From the NCBI RefSeq assembly GCF_014695975.1, contig NZ_JACJPI010000058.1, positions 664,462-728,461 of the forward strand: DNA of 64,000 bases, read 5' to 3'. This DNA is from Leptolyngbya sp. FACHB-321 (GTDB taxonomy: Bacteria; Cyanobacteriota; Cyanobacteriia; Leptolyngbyales; Leptolyngbyaceae). The notes under the pieces are model-generated. The model had not been told where the DNA came from. It saw only the letters and a program-made list of their open reading frames with translations, and did no database searches. This document shows, in pieces, positions 55,582 through 64,000 of the stretch. Positions within the stretch are counted from its first letter, which is position 1. Each line of letters opens with the position of its first letter. A program made the position numbers and the translations under genes.

Positions 55582-56355
55582 ATGCTTGCTGCAATCTCAG
55601 AAGCGACGGCTCCTTCAACCCAACTTGTTGTTCTAACAGGTCTACTGGCAGCAGGACTAGCGCTCATACATCTCTTTGCTGGTCGCTTACGCTTCATTCG
55701 ATCGACTCCGCGCCATCATTGGCTTTCAATCGGCAGCGGTGTTTCGGTTGCTTATGTGTTTGTGCATATTTTGCCTGACCTAAGTAAAGCCCAAACGACG
55801 GTTCAAGAACACTTAGATGCCGAAATAGCATTTCTAGAGCACCATGTCTATCTAATCGCATTGCTTGGCTTAGCAGTATTTTATGGGCTGGAGCGTGCTG
55901 CAAAAGTATCTCGACAACGCAATCAGGATAGTGGAAACGGGGATGTAACTAGTCCCAATGTTTTTTGGCTACATATCGCTTCGTTTGGTGCCTATAACGT
56001 TCTGATTGGCTATCTACTTTTGCATCGGGAAGTACCCGGCTTCATCAACCTGCTGTTGTTTGCGATCGCCATGGCACTCCATTTTGTGGTCAACGACTAC
56101 GGCTTACGGGAACATCACAAGAAGCGGTACGACCATAGTGGACGCTGGATTTTAGCGGCGGCTGTAATTGCAGGATGGGCAATCAGTGCTGGTACAGAGC
56201 TTTCTCAAGCCGCGATCGCGGTTCTGTTTGCCTTTCTGGCAGGCGGTATAGTGCTCAATGTACTTAAAGAAGAACTGCCAGAAGACCGAGACAGCCACTT
56301 CTGGGCGTTTGCAGCCGGGGCAGTCGGCTATGCTGCACTGTTGCTGGCACTATGA
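55582..56355 (+). CDS. multi-pass membrane protein, ZIP-like
   Basis: A 257-residue membrane protein with about eight helices. GSGVSVAYVFVHILPDL (52-68) resembles the metal-transport helix of ZIP proteins, and FLAGGIVLNVLKEELPEDRD near the C-terminus resembles another ZIP helix with Glu residues. Central loops carry HH and HHKKRYDH. The His-rich signature of typical ZIP helices is not fully present, so transport of a metal is only suggested. Single gene. Confidence 0.65.
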   Translation: MLAAISEATAPSTQLVVLTGLLAAGLALIHLFAGRLRFIRSTPRHHWLSIGSGVSVAYVFVHILPDLSKAQTTVQEHLDAEIAFLEHHVYLIALLGLAVFYGLERAAKVSRQRNQDSGNGDVTSPNVFWLHIASFGAYNVLIGYLLLHREVPGFINLLLFAIAMALHFVVNDYGLREHHKKRYDHSGRWILAAAVIAGWAISAGTELSQAAIAVLFAFLAGGIVLNVLKEELPEDRDSHFWAFAAGAVGYAALLLAL

Positions 56356-56499
56356 AGCAGCATAAAATCGTATGCATAACTGCCCCACTAGTACAGTACG
56401 CCTGAAGCAGGAGGAAGCCGTAAACCAGTTGGTGATGAGCGATCGCCCTTTAGAGTTTGAGCAGGGTTAGCAGTAGCACTGGGAAAAGTGGGGTAAGAG

Positions 56500-57120
56500 A
56501 TGAAACGAACCTACAGACGAAAAGCCGATGGCAAAAACTGGTCAACGGTTAGGCGCTACATCCTTCTTATCTTCCTGATGGTAATGACGAGCCTTTACTA
56601 TGCCAGAGAGTCTTACTACTTTGACAATGGCAAGGGTGGTCAGGACTGGCGGATTGGTCAGCCAAAAGTCTCTCTACTGACTGCCAACACGACTCGCTCG
56701 CTACCGCAGTTGCGGCAGTTTGCTCTCACCCTGGTTAATCGCGATCGACAGCTCAACGGCTTGCCACCACTGGTCGAAGACCCCTTGCTCTCTCAGGCAG
56801 CACAACAACATAGCCAGGATATGCTGACCCGCCGCTACTTTGCCCACGTCAACCCAGAAGGCAAAACCCCGACCGATCGCTTTGTGCAGTTGGGTGGCAA
56901 GGGAGAAGTAGGAGAGAATATCGCTCACCAAACTGGCGCACTCGGTATACGCCTCAATTACGGGTTGTTGGAGCGGTTGCAGAAAGGCTGGATGTATAGC
57001 GAAGGGCATCGGCAAAACCTGCTGAAGCGATATTACACTCGTTTTGGCTATGGCATCGTCATTGACCCGCTGAGCGGACAGATGTATGCAGCGCAGGAGT
57101 TTGCTTTACCAGCACCTTAA
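56500..57120 (+). CDS. CAP-domain (SCP/PR-1) protein
   Basis: A 206-residue exported protein. A basic N-terminus and a membrane helix (YILLIFLMVMTSLYYA, about 21-36) act as signal or anchor. The CAP domain spans about 68-204: LVNRDRQLNGLPPLVEDPLL, HSQDMLTRRYFAHVNPEGK (with the conserved His), GENIAHQTG, and EGHRQNLLKRYYTRFGYGIV (second His region). Such proteins are secreted and of varied function. Single gene. Confidence 0.88.
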   Translation: MKRTYRRKADGKNWSTVRRYILLIFLMVMTSLYYARESYYFDNGKGGQDWRIGQPKVSLLTANTTRSLPQLRQFALTLVNRDRQLNGLPPLVEDPLLSQAAQQHSQDMLTRRYFAHVNPEGKTPTDRFVQLGGKGEVGENIAHQTGALGIRLNYGLLERLQKGWMYSEGHRQNLLKRYYTRFGYGIVIDPLSGQMYAAQEFALPAP

Positions 57121-57198
57121 CGGCACGCTCATAGGACTGTACTACTGCCAAAGCGGTGCCAAGAACAGGCTTAGGAGCTTTCTGAGAAGGAGTGTACC

Positions 57199-57270
57199 GT
57201 TTGTAGGGGCAGGTTTTGCCAGAATCTTGGCTCATAGCCGATCACGTTGGTAGCAAACATGCCCCTACGG
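57199..57270. repeat. inverted pair of GTAGGGGCA motifs
   Basis: GTTTGTAGGGGCAGGTTTTG (57199-57218) and, reversed, CAAACATGCCCCTACGG (57254-57270), in the 311-bp spacer between the CAP and carotenoid-oxygenase genes. The motif resembles a repeat I recall as frequent in cyanobacterial spacers. No gene in the gap. Confidence 0.55.
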
Positions 57271-57431
57271 GTATTTTGTTTGCTAGAAATTTCCTTAACT
57301 GACTGTAGCGCGGCTTCAAGAGTGACTCTGCCAGATGAACCACCGTTAAGCCGAGCACTCTTACTTCCAGGTAGGATCAACGTGTGCCCGCAGCAAGCTT
57401 GCAGCCATGCTGTAAATTATTTCTCACCCCT

Positions 57432-58808
57432 ATGACAGCTACCCTCAACCCCTATCTCGCCGATAACTTTGCTCCCGTCCAGACGGAGGTAACTGTCGAT
57501 GCCTTGCCCATTCTGGGTGAGTTACCAGTTGAACTAAATGGGATGTTTGTCCGCAACGGTCCTAATCCCCAGTTTCCACCGTTGGGTCGTTACCACTGGT
57601 TTGATGGCGATGGGATGCTGCATGGAGTCCATATCCAGGACGGCAAAGCCAGCTACCGCAATCGCTATATTCAAACGCAGGGATTTGAGCAAGAGCGACA
57701 AGCCGGACGATCGCTGTTTGGTGGCTTGCTGGAACCTTCACAGGCAGGTTTCAAAAATGTGGCGAATACGGCTCTCGTCTGGCATGACGATCGACTGCTG
57801 GCGCTCTGGGAAGGCGGCGAACCGCACGCGATCGCGATACCTAGTCTGAAGACGATTGGCGCTCAAACCTTCAACGGCAAGCTAGCTTCTCCGGTGACTG
57901 CCCATCCAAAAGTAGATCCGGTGACGGGAGAAATGATGTTCTTTGGCTATTCGCTAGCACAACCGCCCTACGTTAAATACAGCGTTGTCTCCGCTGAGGG
58001 AGTACTGCGAACCGTCCCGATCGATTTGCCAGTTGGGGTGATGATGCATGACTTTGCCATCACAGAGCACTACACCATTTTTATGGACTTGCCCCTTACC
58101 TTCCGCCTGGAACGGCTGCAACGGGGAGAACCTGCCTTTTCCTTTGAGCGCGATCGCCCCAGTCGGTTTGGTATTCTGCCTCGGCATGGTGATAACCAGA
58201 CGATTCGCTGGTTTGAAGCGTCAAGTTGCTACGTCTTCCATACCCTGAATGCCTATGAAGCGGGAGACGACATTGTTTTAATCGCCTGCCGGATGAGCAG
58301 CACCAGTGTTTTAGGCACGACTCCTGGTACCCATGAAGGCGATAATCGTGGGGTTGGGAGTGATGTGCCCTTGCTCCATCGCTGGCAGTTCAACTTGAAG
58401 ACTGGCGCTGTGCAGGAACAGACCCTGGACGATCGCCCCTGCGAATTTCCCCGCACTAATGAACAGTATTTGGGACGGCAGACCCGCTATGGTTACGCTG
58501 GCAAGACTGCTCCAACCGAAATGCCTAAATTTGATGGTTTACTCAAGTTTGACTTGGAGCGTCAGAGCGTTCAAGTACATTCGTTTGGTCCAGGACGCTA
58601 CGGCGGTGAGGGTGTATTTGTGCCACGACCAGGCTCGACCGTTGAAGATGATGGCTGGTTGATGACCTTTGTGCATGATGAAGCTCAGAATACATCTGAG
58701 CTGGTCATCGTTAGCACTCAAGCCATGAGCGCTGAACCGATCGCCCGCATCCAGATGCCACAGCGGGTCCCCTATGGCTTTCATGGTGCCTGGGTTTCCT
58801 TGCTGTAG
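57432..58808 (+). CDS. carotenoid cleavage oxygenase
   Basis: A 458-residue non-heme iron oxygenase that cleaves or isomerises carotenoids or apocarotenoids. The four iron-binding His are visible: His158 (TAHPKVDP), His206 (MMHDFAITEHY), His270 (YVFHTLNAYE) and His451 (GFHGAW). The N-terminal GMFVRNGPNPQFPP is the family start. ATG at 57432 is chosen; an upstream in-frame ATG adds 16 residues without homology. Similar in size to Diox1/ACO; the actual substrate is not predictable. Confidence 0.95.
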   Translation: MTATLNPYLADNFAPVQTEVTVDALPILGELPVELNGMFVRNGPNPQFPPLGRYHWFDGDGMLHGVHIQDGKASYRNRYIQTQGFEQERQAGRSLFGGLLEPSQAGFKNVANTALVWHDDRLLALWEGGEPHAIAIPSLKTIGAQTFNGKLASPVTAHPKVDPVTGEMMFFGYSLAQPPYVKYSVVSAEGVLRTVPIDLPVGVMMHDFAITEHYTIFMDLPLTFRLERLQRGEPAFSFERDRPSRFGILPRHGDNQTIRWFEASSCYVFHTLNAYEAGDDIVLIACRMSSTSVLGTTPGTHEGDNRGVGSDVPLLHRWQFNLKTGAVQEQTLDDRPCEFPRTNEQYLGRQTRYGYAGKTAPTEMPKFDGLLKFDLERQSVQVHSFGPGRYGGEGVFVPRPGSTVEDDGWLMTFVHDEAQNTSELVIVSTQAMSAEPIARIQMPQRVPYGFHGAWVSLL

Positions 58809-58836
58809 CGCTAAGGGGCACGACTGGCTATATCGA

Positions 58837-59784
58837 TCAACCTCCAGTCTGCTGCGCAAAGGCTAGCAGATGCTCTGCAACGACCTGGGGTTGATCGAAG
58901 TGGGGTACATGACCCGCGCCCTTAATCCAAATCAGCCGACTGCTGCAAATAGCTTGCTCAAACCGAGTGGCATCTGCGGTTCCTAAAACATCATCCGCGT
59001 CTCCCCACAGAATCAAAGTGGGATGAGTAACTTGAGCAATACGTTGCCTTTGGCTCACGCGATCGTGTTCGCTTAGATCCGCATAGCCACCACTCTGAGT
59101 CAAAGAAGTAATTGCCTCCTTCCACCCTGGCATCTCCTGATGTAGCAATGAGCAACGCAGGGCATCAACCAGGGTTGGATTCATCATTGGCAGCACTGAG
59201 GCAGCAGCCAGAGCAGCGTGTTTACGCCAATACAGCCACTCGGCACCCAATTCAATGAGCGGCTGAGGGAGAAATTGCCCGACTGGAAAGCTACCAGAGA
59301 AGCCAACACTATCCATTAAAACGAGTGCTTGCACCCAACTGGGATGATGCAAGGCAAAGTCGATTGCCACTGCACCCCCTAAAGAAGCCCCCACTAAAAC
59401 GACAGGTTGCTTCACCCAAGTTTCTAGAGTGCTAAGCAAATGTCGCCGGATGCTTTGAGGGTTGACGGCAACCGTAGGAACGTAGGCGGTGAAGCCAGAG
59501 CCAAACAGATCGAGCGCCCATGTTTCGTGGCTACCTGCTAGAAGGGGAAGCAAGCGTCGAAACTCCAACAGGGAACTGTCGAAGCCATGCAGCAACAGTA
59601 TGGGAGTAGTGCCAGGTAAGGGAGGCGATGCCTCCGGCATGTAATGGACAGAAGCGGTCGCCACAGCAGTTGTACCCTCCTGAAATGGCACCTGAACAAC
59701 ACGACGCCGAATTTTTTGCAGGAGGGCGATCGCCTCTGCGTCTCGAATCTCAGCCACAGACGGCGGTAGAAAAGCAGCAGTCAT
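58837..59784 (-). CDS. alpha/beta hydrolase
   Basis: A 315-residue alpha/beta hydrolase. The oxyanion strand is PILLLHGFDSS (61-71). The nucleophile elbow is VLVGASLGGAVA (Ser134), the acid lies in LILWGDADDVLG, and His292 is in GAGHVPHF. No signal peptide. General esterase or epoxide/lactone hydrolase type. Convergent with the carotenoid oxygenase gene, 28 bp apart. Confidence 0.9.
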   Translation of the reverse strand: MTAAFLPPSVAEIRDAEAIALLQKIRRRVVQVPFQEGTTAVATASVHYMPEASPPLPGTTPILLLHGFDSSLLEFRRLLPLLAGSHETWALDLFGSGFTAYVPTVAVNPQSIRRHLLSTLETWVKQPVVLVGASLGGAVAIDFALHHPSWVQALVLMDSVGFSGSFPVGQFLPQPLIELGAEWLYWRKHAALAAASVLPMMNPTLVDALRCSLLHQEMPGWKEAITSLTQSGGYADLSEHDRVSQRQRIAQVTHPTLILWGDADDVLGTADATRFEQAICSSRLIWIKGAGHVPHFDQPQVVAEHLLAFAQQTGG

Positions 59785-59975
59785 TCGCTTTAATCTGAGA
59801 ATCTCCTAGAGCCGCTCATCGTCCTCCTCGATCGCCTTTAAGTATGCCTCAGCGCTGCTTGCTTAACCACGCGATCGCGCCTAATCCCCTGTACGTCTAA
59901 CCATTGACCTGTGCTTTTGGGATTTTGTGCTAAAAAGAGGGAGCTTTCTGAACGAGAAGAGCCGTTCAGGCTGGT

Positions 59976-61238
59976 TCACTGTCTGGGGGGCTTTGTCAGA
60001 CCCCGCTGATCCAGGAGCGCCTCCAGCTTTCTGATAAATTCGACATCTTCTGACGGCAGCGGATAACTCGTGCTGCCAAACGTTTCCTGGTCAGGGCAAG
60101 GGGGTTCAAACACAGCAAACGCTTGCCGGAACGCCTCAGGCGTTGTTGTGATGGGCGCATCAAAGTGGCAGGGAATAACCCGCTTAAAGTCCCAACTGGC
60201 TACTTGATCAACCCAGGCTAGGACGGCTTGTGGGTTATGGTCGAGGATGAAGGTCTGGAGGATCGGAGCCACAAAGGGACGCCCCTGCCCACGCAGAGCC
60301 TCAAACGATCGCTCCCAGCCCGGTTGCCACTGAAAGGGAAACAACCCAAAGTAGGCTTTCTTAGCATGGGTTGGTGCACTCCATCCGTCTCGCAGCGCTT
60401 GAGCCAGACCGACCGTTTTGAGGGTACTTGGCTGAAAGTAGAGGGCAAACAGGGCAATGCGCTGCCAACCCCGACGGCGGTTTGCTTCGGTATCCTCCAT
60501 CACCTCCAGTGCACTGTTGCGTGCATGGAAAAGCAGAGGGTAAGGGTCTAGCTCAAGGATTGCTGGAGGGTGTTCTGGCACAGACAGCACCGTATCTGTT
60601 AGTAGCACGGTGCGCGATCGCTTATGCCATAACGCCACTTCGCCAAAGGAACCTTTACCCAAATTGATATCTAAGATTGCATAGTCAAAGTCATCGGCAA
60701 AGGGAGTCTCAGCACTATTAGCTGGCAAGATTTGGGTGCGTCCACGTGGGAAACCTAGCCAATGCAGGGGGAAATTGAGTGGAAAACTCCACTGATGGGG
60801 TGTTACAAAAATTTGCGCTTCGGGAAAGCAACGGGCAAAGGGCGGCACAAAGACTTTATGTTCCAGACCAGAAGCCGTAGGCAAGATGATGTAGCGAACG
60901 GCTCCATGGCTAGCTTCCAGTTCTTTAACCAGTTGGATACACTCTCGTGTGGGAGCGATCGGCGCATACACGAGTAAGCCACCGGCTGCAAGTTTCACAA
61001 CCGTCATCCGAATCGGCACCACTGTGTAGAGAATGCCCTGCACTTGGTCAAAGGTCCAGAGCGTTTCGGGTATGACCTCTCGGCGCAGAGTGCGACGACG
61101 CAGATAAGGATACAGCGGCACCAGAAACCAGAACCACCAAGCCTGCTCTCTGCCATTGATTGTGTCTATCGATCGCTCCGGCATGACCTGTGGTTTCACT
61201 ACGGTTTGCTTCACGCTCTGCCTCCCCAAGGGCGGCAA
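59976..61238 (-). CDS. DUF4336 protein
   Basis: A 420-residue protein of the DUF4336 family, related in fold to metallo-beta-lactamases. RMTVVKLAAGGLLVYAPIAPT (about 77-97) and RYIILPTASGLEHKVFVPPF are the family-like stretches, and VIPCHFDAPI near the C-terminus carries a His. WWFWFLVPLYPYLRR (34-48) is a hydrophobic patch rather than a clear membrane helix. The canonical HxHxDH metal motif is not present, so activity is uncertain. Common in cyanobacteria and plants; function unknown. Confidence 0.8.
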   Translation of the reverse strand: MPPLGRQSVKQTVVKPQVMPERSIDTINGREQAWWFWFLVPLYPYLRRRTLRREVIPETLWTFDQVQGILYTVVPIRMTVVKLAAGGLLVYAPIAPTRECIQLVKELEASHGAVRYIILPTASGLEHKVFVPPFARCFPEAQIFVTPHQWSFPLNFPLHWLGFPRGRTQILPANSAETPFADDFDYAILDINLGKGSFGEVALWHKRSRTVLLTDTVLSVPEHPPAILELDPYPLLFHARNSALEVMEDTEANRRRGWQRIALFALYFQPSTLKTVGLAQALRDGWSAPTHAKKAYFGLFPFQWQPGWERSFEALRGQGRPFVAPILQTFILDHNPQAVLAWVDQVASWDFKRVIPCHFDAPITTTPEAFRQAFAVFEPPCPDQETFGSTSYPLPSEDVEFIRKLEALLDQRGLTKPPRQ

Positions 61239-61497
61239 TAAAGCACGGTTACTTCATTGTATGCAGACTGCGGTGATACAGACGCTCATCGCACTTCGGC
61301 TTCTAAACTGGTTATACGCAGCAGGATGATGCTTGAGAAAGGCAACTAACAGGGAAGCTGTGCCACTACAAACGCAACACCTTTTGCAAGTAGCTCAAAG
61401 TGAATCGATCAATCTAGAACACCTCCTTAAGGAAGCTGAAATTTATGGGTTGTTCACTCAATTTTGCTGTTACTTGCCATATTTGTTCTTCTGTCTT

Positions 61498-61624
61498 TAG
61501 AGGGTGTTATGCAGTTTTGTAGAATTCAAGCTGGAGAGGGAATGTAGCATTCCTTCATCTTTTTGAGCTGTGGCTGAAGCTAGTTCAGAGAGTCGCTCCT
61601 TTTCAAAATGCTTAACACCCTCTA
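61498..61624 (+). mobile_element. 127-bp MITE-like element
   Basis: Bounded by TAGAGGGTGTTATGCAGTTTTG on the left and, as reverse complement, TAGAGGGTGTTAAGCATTTTG on the right, a 21-22-bp terminal inverted repeat with few differences, with TA at both outer edges. It has no coding capacity. An inner hairpin (GGAATG TAG CATTCC) lies near 61539-61553. It ends seven bases before the stop codon of the 61631 gene, within the 392-bp spacer 61239-61630. Confidence 0.75.
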
Positions 61625-61630
61625 GAGCGA

Positions 61631-62731
61631 TTACAATTTCTTCCAGGCTTGAATCACTTGCCGCAACGCTGGGGGAAGGTTTTTCATCTCCAAGTCAATA
61701 TACTGAACCGTGCTCCCTGTTGCTTGCAGCATGGTCGTTGGATAGTCTGCAAATGCAGCACTACTGAGATAGCTCAAGCCGTTCAAATTGCGGAACTGTT
61801 TTGCTTCAAGCACCTGCTGAAACTGCTTCAATTGTTGCTGAGATAACCGCTTCAACACAACAGGACGTGAGCGGATATTGGGAGCGCTAATCAATTGTGT
61901 GATCACGCCATCGTTGGTTAACGTGATCTGTGTAACCTTGCCCATCAGACCGCCGCTGACGATCGACTGAAAAACAATGTTAGCTTCAAGTACAGGCTTG
62001 TTTTCCTCTGGCATAAAGGAAGGCACTAATTCGCCGCGGCTGCCGCTTGCGGTTGAGTTTTGCACAATTCGGTCTGCTGCTTGATCCAGGTGATAGACCC
62101 AACTGCGATCGCCGCCCGTTACAATCGCTTGCCACCCAGAAATTGCAATTCTGGTACAAGCTTGCCCCGGCTTATAAATACCTAGACAACCATCCCAAGT
62201 TGCCGGTTTGACCGCTGCAACACGCAAGCGGCTGACTGGCACTCGCACTTGTCTAGCAACAGTTTGCAGCAAACGCTGGCTGACATCGGCTGGTAAAGTT
62301 ACAACATCGGGCTGCGGTTCTAAGCGGATTGCGTTAGCAGTTCCGTCTGTGCGATAAAACAAATTTTGCTGCCCGTTGGTCACTTCAACCCGCCAACCTT
62401 CGACGATCGCTTGCAAACAACTTTCAGCCGCGCCTCCCAGTCCCAGACAGCCGTCTGACCAGGTTTGTCGCGTAAAACCGACAATTTTGACATCTTGCGA
62501 TGGCACCTTAAGCTGCTGCGATGCAGACTGGCGTACCTTTTGTTCAACCGTTGGCGGCAAAGAGTCTGATTGCGCCATCAACTTTGATGAAGGCACAACC
62601 TTTTGAGGCACTGATGAAGCGAGTCCGGCTTGCTTTGAAACCCCTGCACTTGTCAGTAGAATCAGTCCAGTAAGGACCACAGTAGAAATTTGACGTAGGA
62701 ATTTGGGTGTTTTCTTTGATGTGTCTGTCAT
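61631..62731 (-). CDS. exported protein with a duplicated DGCLG...C...GW domain
   Basis: A 366-residue exported protein of unknown function. A signal or membrane segment lies near 13-30 (ISTVVLTGLILLTSAG). The middle contains two copies of one domain: QTWSDGCLGLGGAAESC..EGW (about 62-138) and ATWDGCLGIYKPGQACT..GW (about 150-220), each with two Cys that could pair. The C-terminal 140 residues form a different domain (ITLTNDGVITQLI ...). ATG at 62731 is chosen over an upstream ATG at 62788. A MITE abuts its 3' end. Confidence 0.7.
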   Translation of the reverse strand: MTDTSKKTPKFLRQISTVVLTGLILLTSAGVSKQAGLASSVPQKVVPSSKLMAQSDSLPPTVEQKVRQSASQQLKVPSQDVKIVGFTRQTWSDGCLGLGGAAESCLQAIVEGWRVEVTNGQQNLFYRTDGTANAIRLEPQPDVVTLPADVSQRLLQTVARQVRVPVSRLRVAAVKPATWDGCLGIYKPGQACTRIAISGWQAIVTGGDRSWVYHLDQAADRIVQNSTASGSRGELVPSFMPEENKPVLEANIVFQSIVSGGLMGKVTQITLTNDGVITQLISAPNIRSRPVVLKRLSQQQLKQFQQVLEAKQFRNLNGLSYLSSAAFADYPTTMLQATGSTVQYIDLEMKNLPPALRQVIQAWKKL

Positions 62732-63023
62732 GGTCAGAAGGATGGTGAACGGTGTAAATGATGGTTCTAACTTAATCAGTAGATTCACAGGTTACGGTCG
62801 TCGTTTCTGAATTTGGTACAAGCACAGATGGCAGAACGATCTTTTGCTTAAGCTGACCATCGGTGATACCACTGTCAACGTCACTACACGATACGTTTGA
62901 GCATCAAACCGGAGCCGATCGCAGGAGGGCAGTGGGTAAGTCTAGTTAGAGTGGCAAGACTAAAACTGGCTGTATCTGTGAGATCTAGCCTCATTTGGGC
63001 ATGATTATGAAGGTGATGCTTTA

Positions 63024-63545
63024 ATGGCTCTGGATGACTGCCTCATGACGACCTTTGTTGCCTTGGACTTTGAGACCGCTGATCATGGTCGTGATAGTGC
63101 CTGCTCTGTAGGCTTGATCCGTGTGGAAGACGATCGCCTTGTGCAACGGGTACATTATTTGATACGTCCCCCTCGCGCAACCTTCCGGTTTGCTCATATC
63201 CACGGCATTCGGTGGCAAGATGTGGCAGACGAACCTACTTTTGGTGAATTATGGGTTTCAATCCAACCCTTCTTGCAGGGTGCCGCTTTTCTAGCCGCTC
63301 ACAACGCATCCTTTGACAAAGGCGTGCTCTACGCTTGCTGTGACCTTTATGGTATGCCGCGACCGCTACAACCCTTTGTTTGTACGGTGCAACTGGCACG
63401 CAAAACCTGGAACCTTCATCCAACGAAACTGCCAGATGTGTGTGAATACCTGGGCATCGAGTTAGAGCACCACCAGGCGTTGTCTGATGCAGAAGCGTGT
63501 GCCCGCATTGTAATCGCAGCCAACCAGCCACAAAGAGTTTGCTAG
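63024..63545 (+). CDS. DnaQ-like 3'-5' exonuclease (DEDDh)
   Basis: A 173-residue exonuclease of the DEDDh group. Motif I is FVALDFETAD (Asp15, Glu17), motif II is AAHNASFDKGVL and motif III is HHQALSDAEACARI with the catalytic His and Asp. No polymerase domain is attached, so it may be a proofreading subunit, an RNase T-like enzyme or a repair nuclease. ATG at 63024 has AAGG upstream; Met8 at 63045 is an alternative start. Single gene. Confidence 0.92.
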   Translation: MALDDCLMTTFVALDFETADHGRDSACSVGLIRVEDDRLVQRVHYLIRPPRATFRFAHIHGIRWQDVADEPTFGELWVSIQPFLQGAAFLAAHNASFDKGVLYACCDLYGMPRPLQPFVCTVQLARKTWNLHPTKLPDVCEYLGIELEHHQALSDAEACARIVIAANQPQRVC

Positions 63546-63646
63546 TCTAAAGGCGGCTCTCGGAAGCCTGATCCAGCTTGAGTGAGCGAGCCACGATCGC
63601 CTGCACCATTAGCAGATTTGCCGTCGATGTTGTTTGCCAGGTGTCG

Positions 63647-63743
63647 TATAGCAAAGGATGAAGGATAAGGGATGAATCGAAGCCCTTGCTCCAAGGACGT
63701 TTCAAGGTTGATGTCTCTCCTAACGTTCTCTTCGACTGCTATA
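63647..63743 (+). repeat. ~100-bp dispersed repeat, copy D
   Basis: Starts TATAGCAAAGGATGAAGGAT and ends CTTCGACTGCTATA, with both inverted ends intact. Very similar to copy A (10655-10754). It lies in the spacer before the IS630 remnant. Confidence 0.85.
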
Positions 63744-63865
63744 TGACAACAGCGACATTATGGGTAGCGTGTGTTGTCTTATTGGTGGCGTGGCAACAAT
63801 TTAATTTCAATGACGCTTAAGCATCAACGCTTCACTCAGAAAAATTATAGCGGTGAGCAGGTTAA

Positions 63866-64000
63866 TCAAGTACAGTAGCAGGCATGAGTAAACCAACTGC
63901 GTACATCGTCTAAGGTAATCTGCCCTAAGCCTTGTGCAATGGCTTGATGTAAGGTTGCAGCGGTACGAGCTTCAGCCTCTCTAAGGAACTCCTTCAACTT
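63866..64000 (-). CDS. IS630-family transposase, C-terminal end (partial)
   Basis: The last 44 residues of a transposase-like frame, running in from the right edge. KLKEFLREAEARTAATLHQA, then QITLDDVRSWFTHACYCT and a stop, follow the usual C-terminal pattern of IS630 transposases (LRKAEART...AI...ITxxDxRxxFxHxGY). Only the end is inside the window, so whether the gene is intact cannot be told. Confidence 0.75.
   Translation of the reverse strand, partial: KLKEFLREAEARTAATLHQAIAQGLGQITLDDVRSWFTHACYCT

Noticed and set aside
63743..63820. 25-residue frame with a hydrophobic stretch, considered as a small photosystem or cytochrome subunit
   Set aside because: It starts inside repeat copy D, has no RBS and does not match PetG, PetL, PetN, PsbM, PsbT or PsaM sequences as I know them.
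1..64000. CRISPR array, rRNA or tRNA genes
   Set aside because: No regularly spaced direct repeats were seen, and no TTCGAATC-type T-loop with a matching acceptor stem was noticed. A tRNAscan run would settle the tRNA point.

Overview
The window is chromosomal DNA of a cyanobacterium. The HIP1 octamer (GCGATCGC) recurs along most of it, and several genes belong to families known mainly from cyanobacteria: the DUF3181 protein, the AAA_35-type NTPases, the GH100 invertase, the lumenal-type pentapeptide protein, and the RRM protein gene followed by rpsU. The small dispersed repeats fit a filamentous genome of the Leptolyngbya/Oscillatoria kind, but the genus cannot be fixed from this sequence. 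I found no rRNA, tRNA, CRISPR array or prophage. Gene order is mosaic, with short transcription units on both strands and repeat-rich spacers.

Layout. 0-5.7 kb: the N-terminal part of comEC (cut by the edge), an M28 peptidase lipoprotein, gamma-glutamyltransferase and a peroxiredoxin-like protein. 5.7-7.5 kb: an AT-rich stretch with two hypothetical proteins. 7.6-12 kb: invertase, a short-chain dehydrogenase, a GIY-YIG protein and a rhomboid protease. 12.7-17.8 kb: two overlapping AAA_35-type NTPase genes, one with a LuxR-type HTH and one with a long WD40 domain. 18.5-25.6 kb: glutathionyl-hydroquinone reductase, acnB, and a purine-catabolism group (guanine deaminase, a Rieske oxygenase and hydroxyisourate hydrolase). 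25.7-27 kb: a decayed alpha/beta hydrolase, then the RRM protein and rpsU. 27.5-36.7 kb: mainly housekeeping genes (fructosamine kinase, a geranylgeranyl-reductase-like flavoprotein, pyrH-frr, murJ). 36.7-46 kb: cell-envelope genes (a TonB-like protein, an L,D-transpeptidase, YihY, an LCP ligase, a glycosyltransferase) with an aldo/keto reductase and a thioesterase. 47-54.3 kb: unusual multidomain proteins, namely a coiled-coil/PLD-like/TPR membrane protein, a double peptidoglycan-binding protein, a FecR lipoprotein with charged repeats, and a cNMP-binding/sigma-54-type AAA/polyferredoxin fusion. 54.5-64 kb: polysaccharide deacetylase, a ZIP-like protein, a CAP protein, carotenoid oxygenase, hydrolases, an exonuclease and an IS630 remnant.

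How the genes work together. The clearest units are pyrH-frr (14-nt overlap, nucleotide supply and ribosome recycling), the RRM gene plus rpsU (an arrangement known from Anabaena), guaD plus the Rieske gene (14-nt gap, divergent from hydroxyisourate hydrolase) and the two NTPase genes (4-nt overlap). Envelope functions recur but are not in one operon.

Most unusual points: the 844-residue fusion at 51723-54257 has a degenerate sigma-54-activator ATPase attached to a membrane iron-sulfur module, although cyanobacteria are not known to have sigma-54. The Rieske protein is a candidate purine hydroxylase. A ~100-bp repeat family with CTATAGCA ends occurs four times. A 127-bp MITE sits just behind a stop codon.
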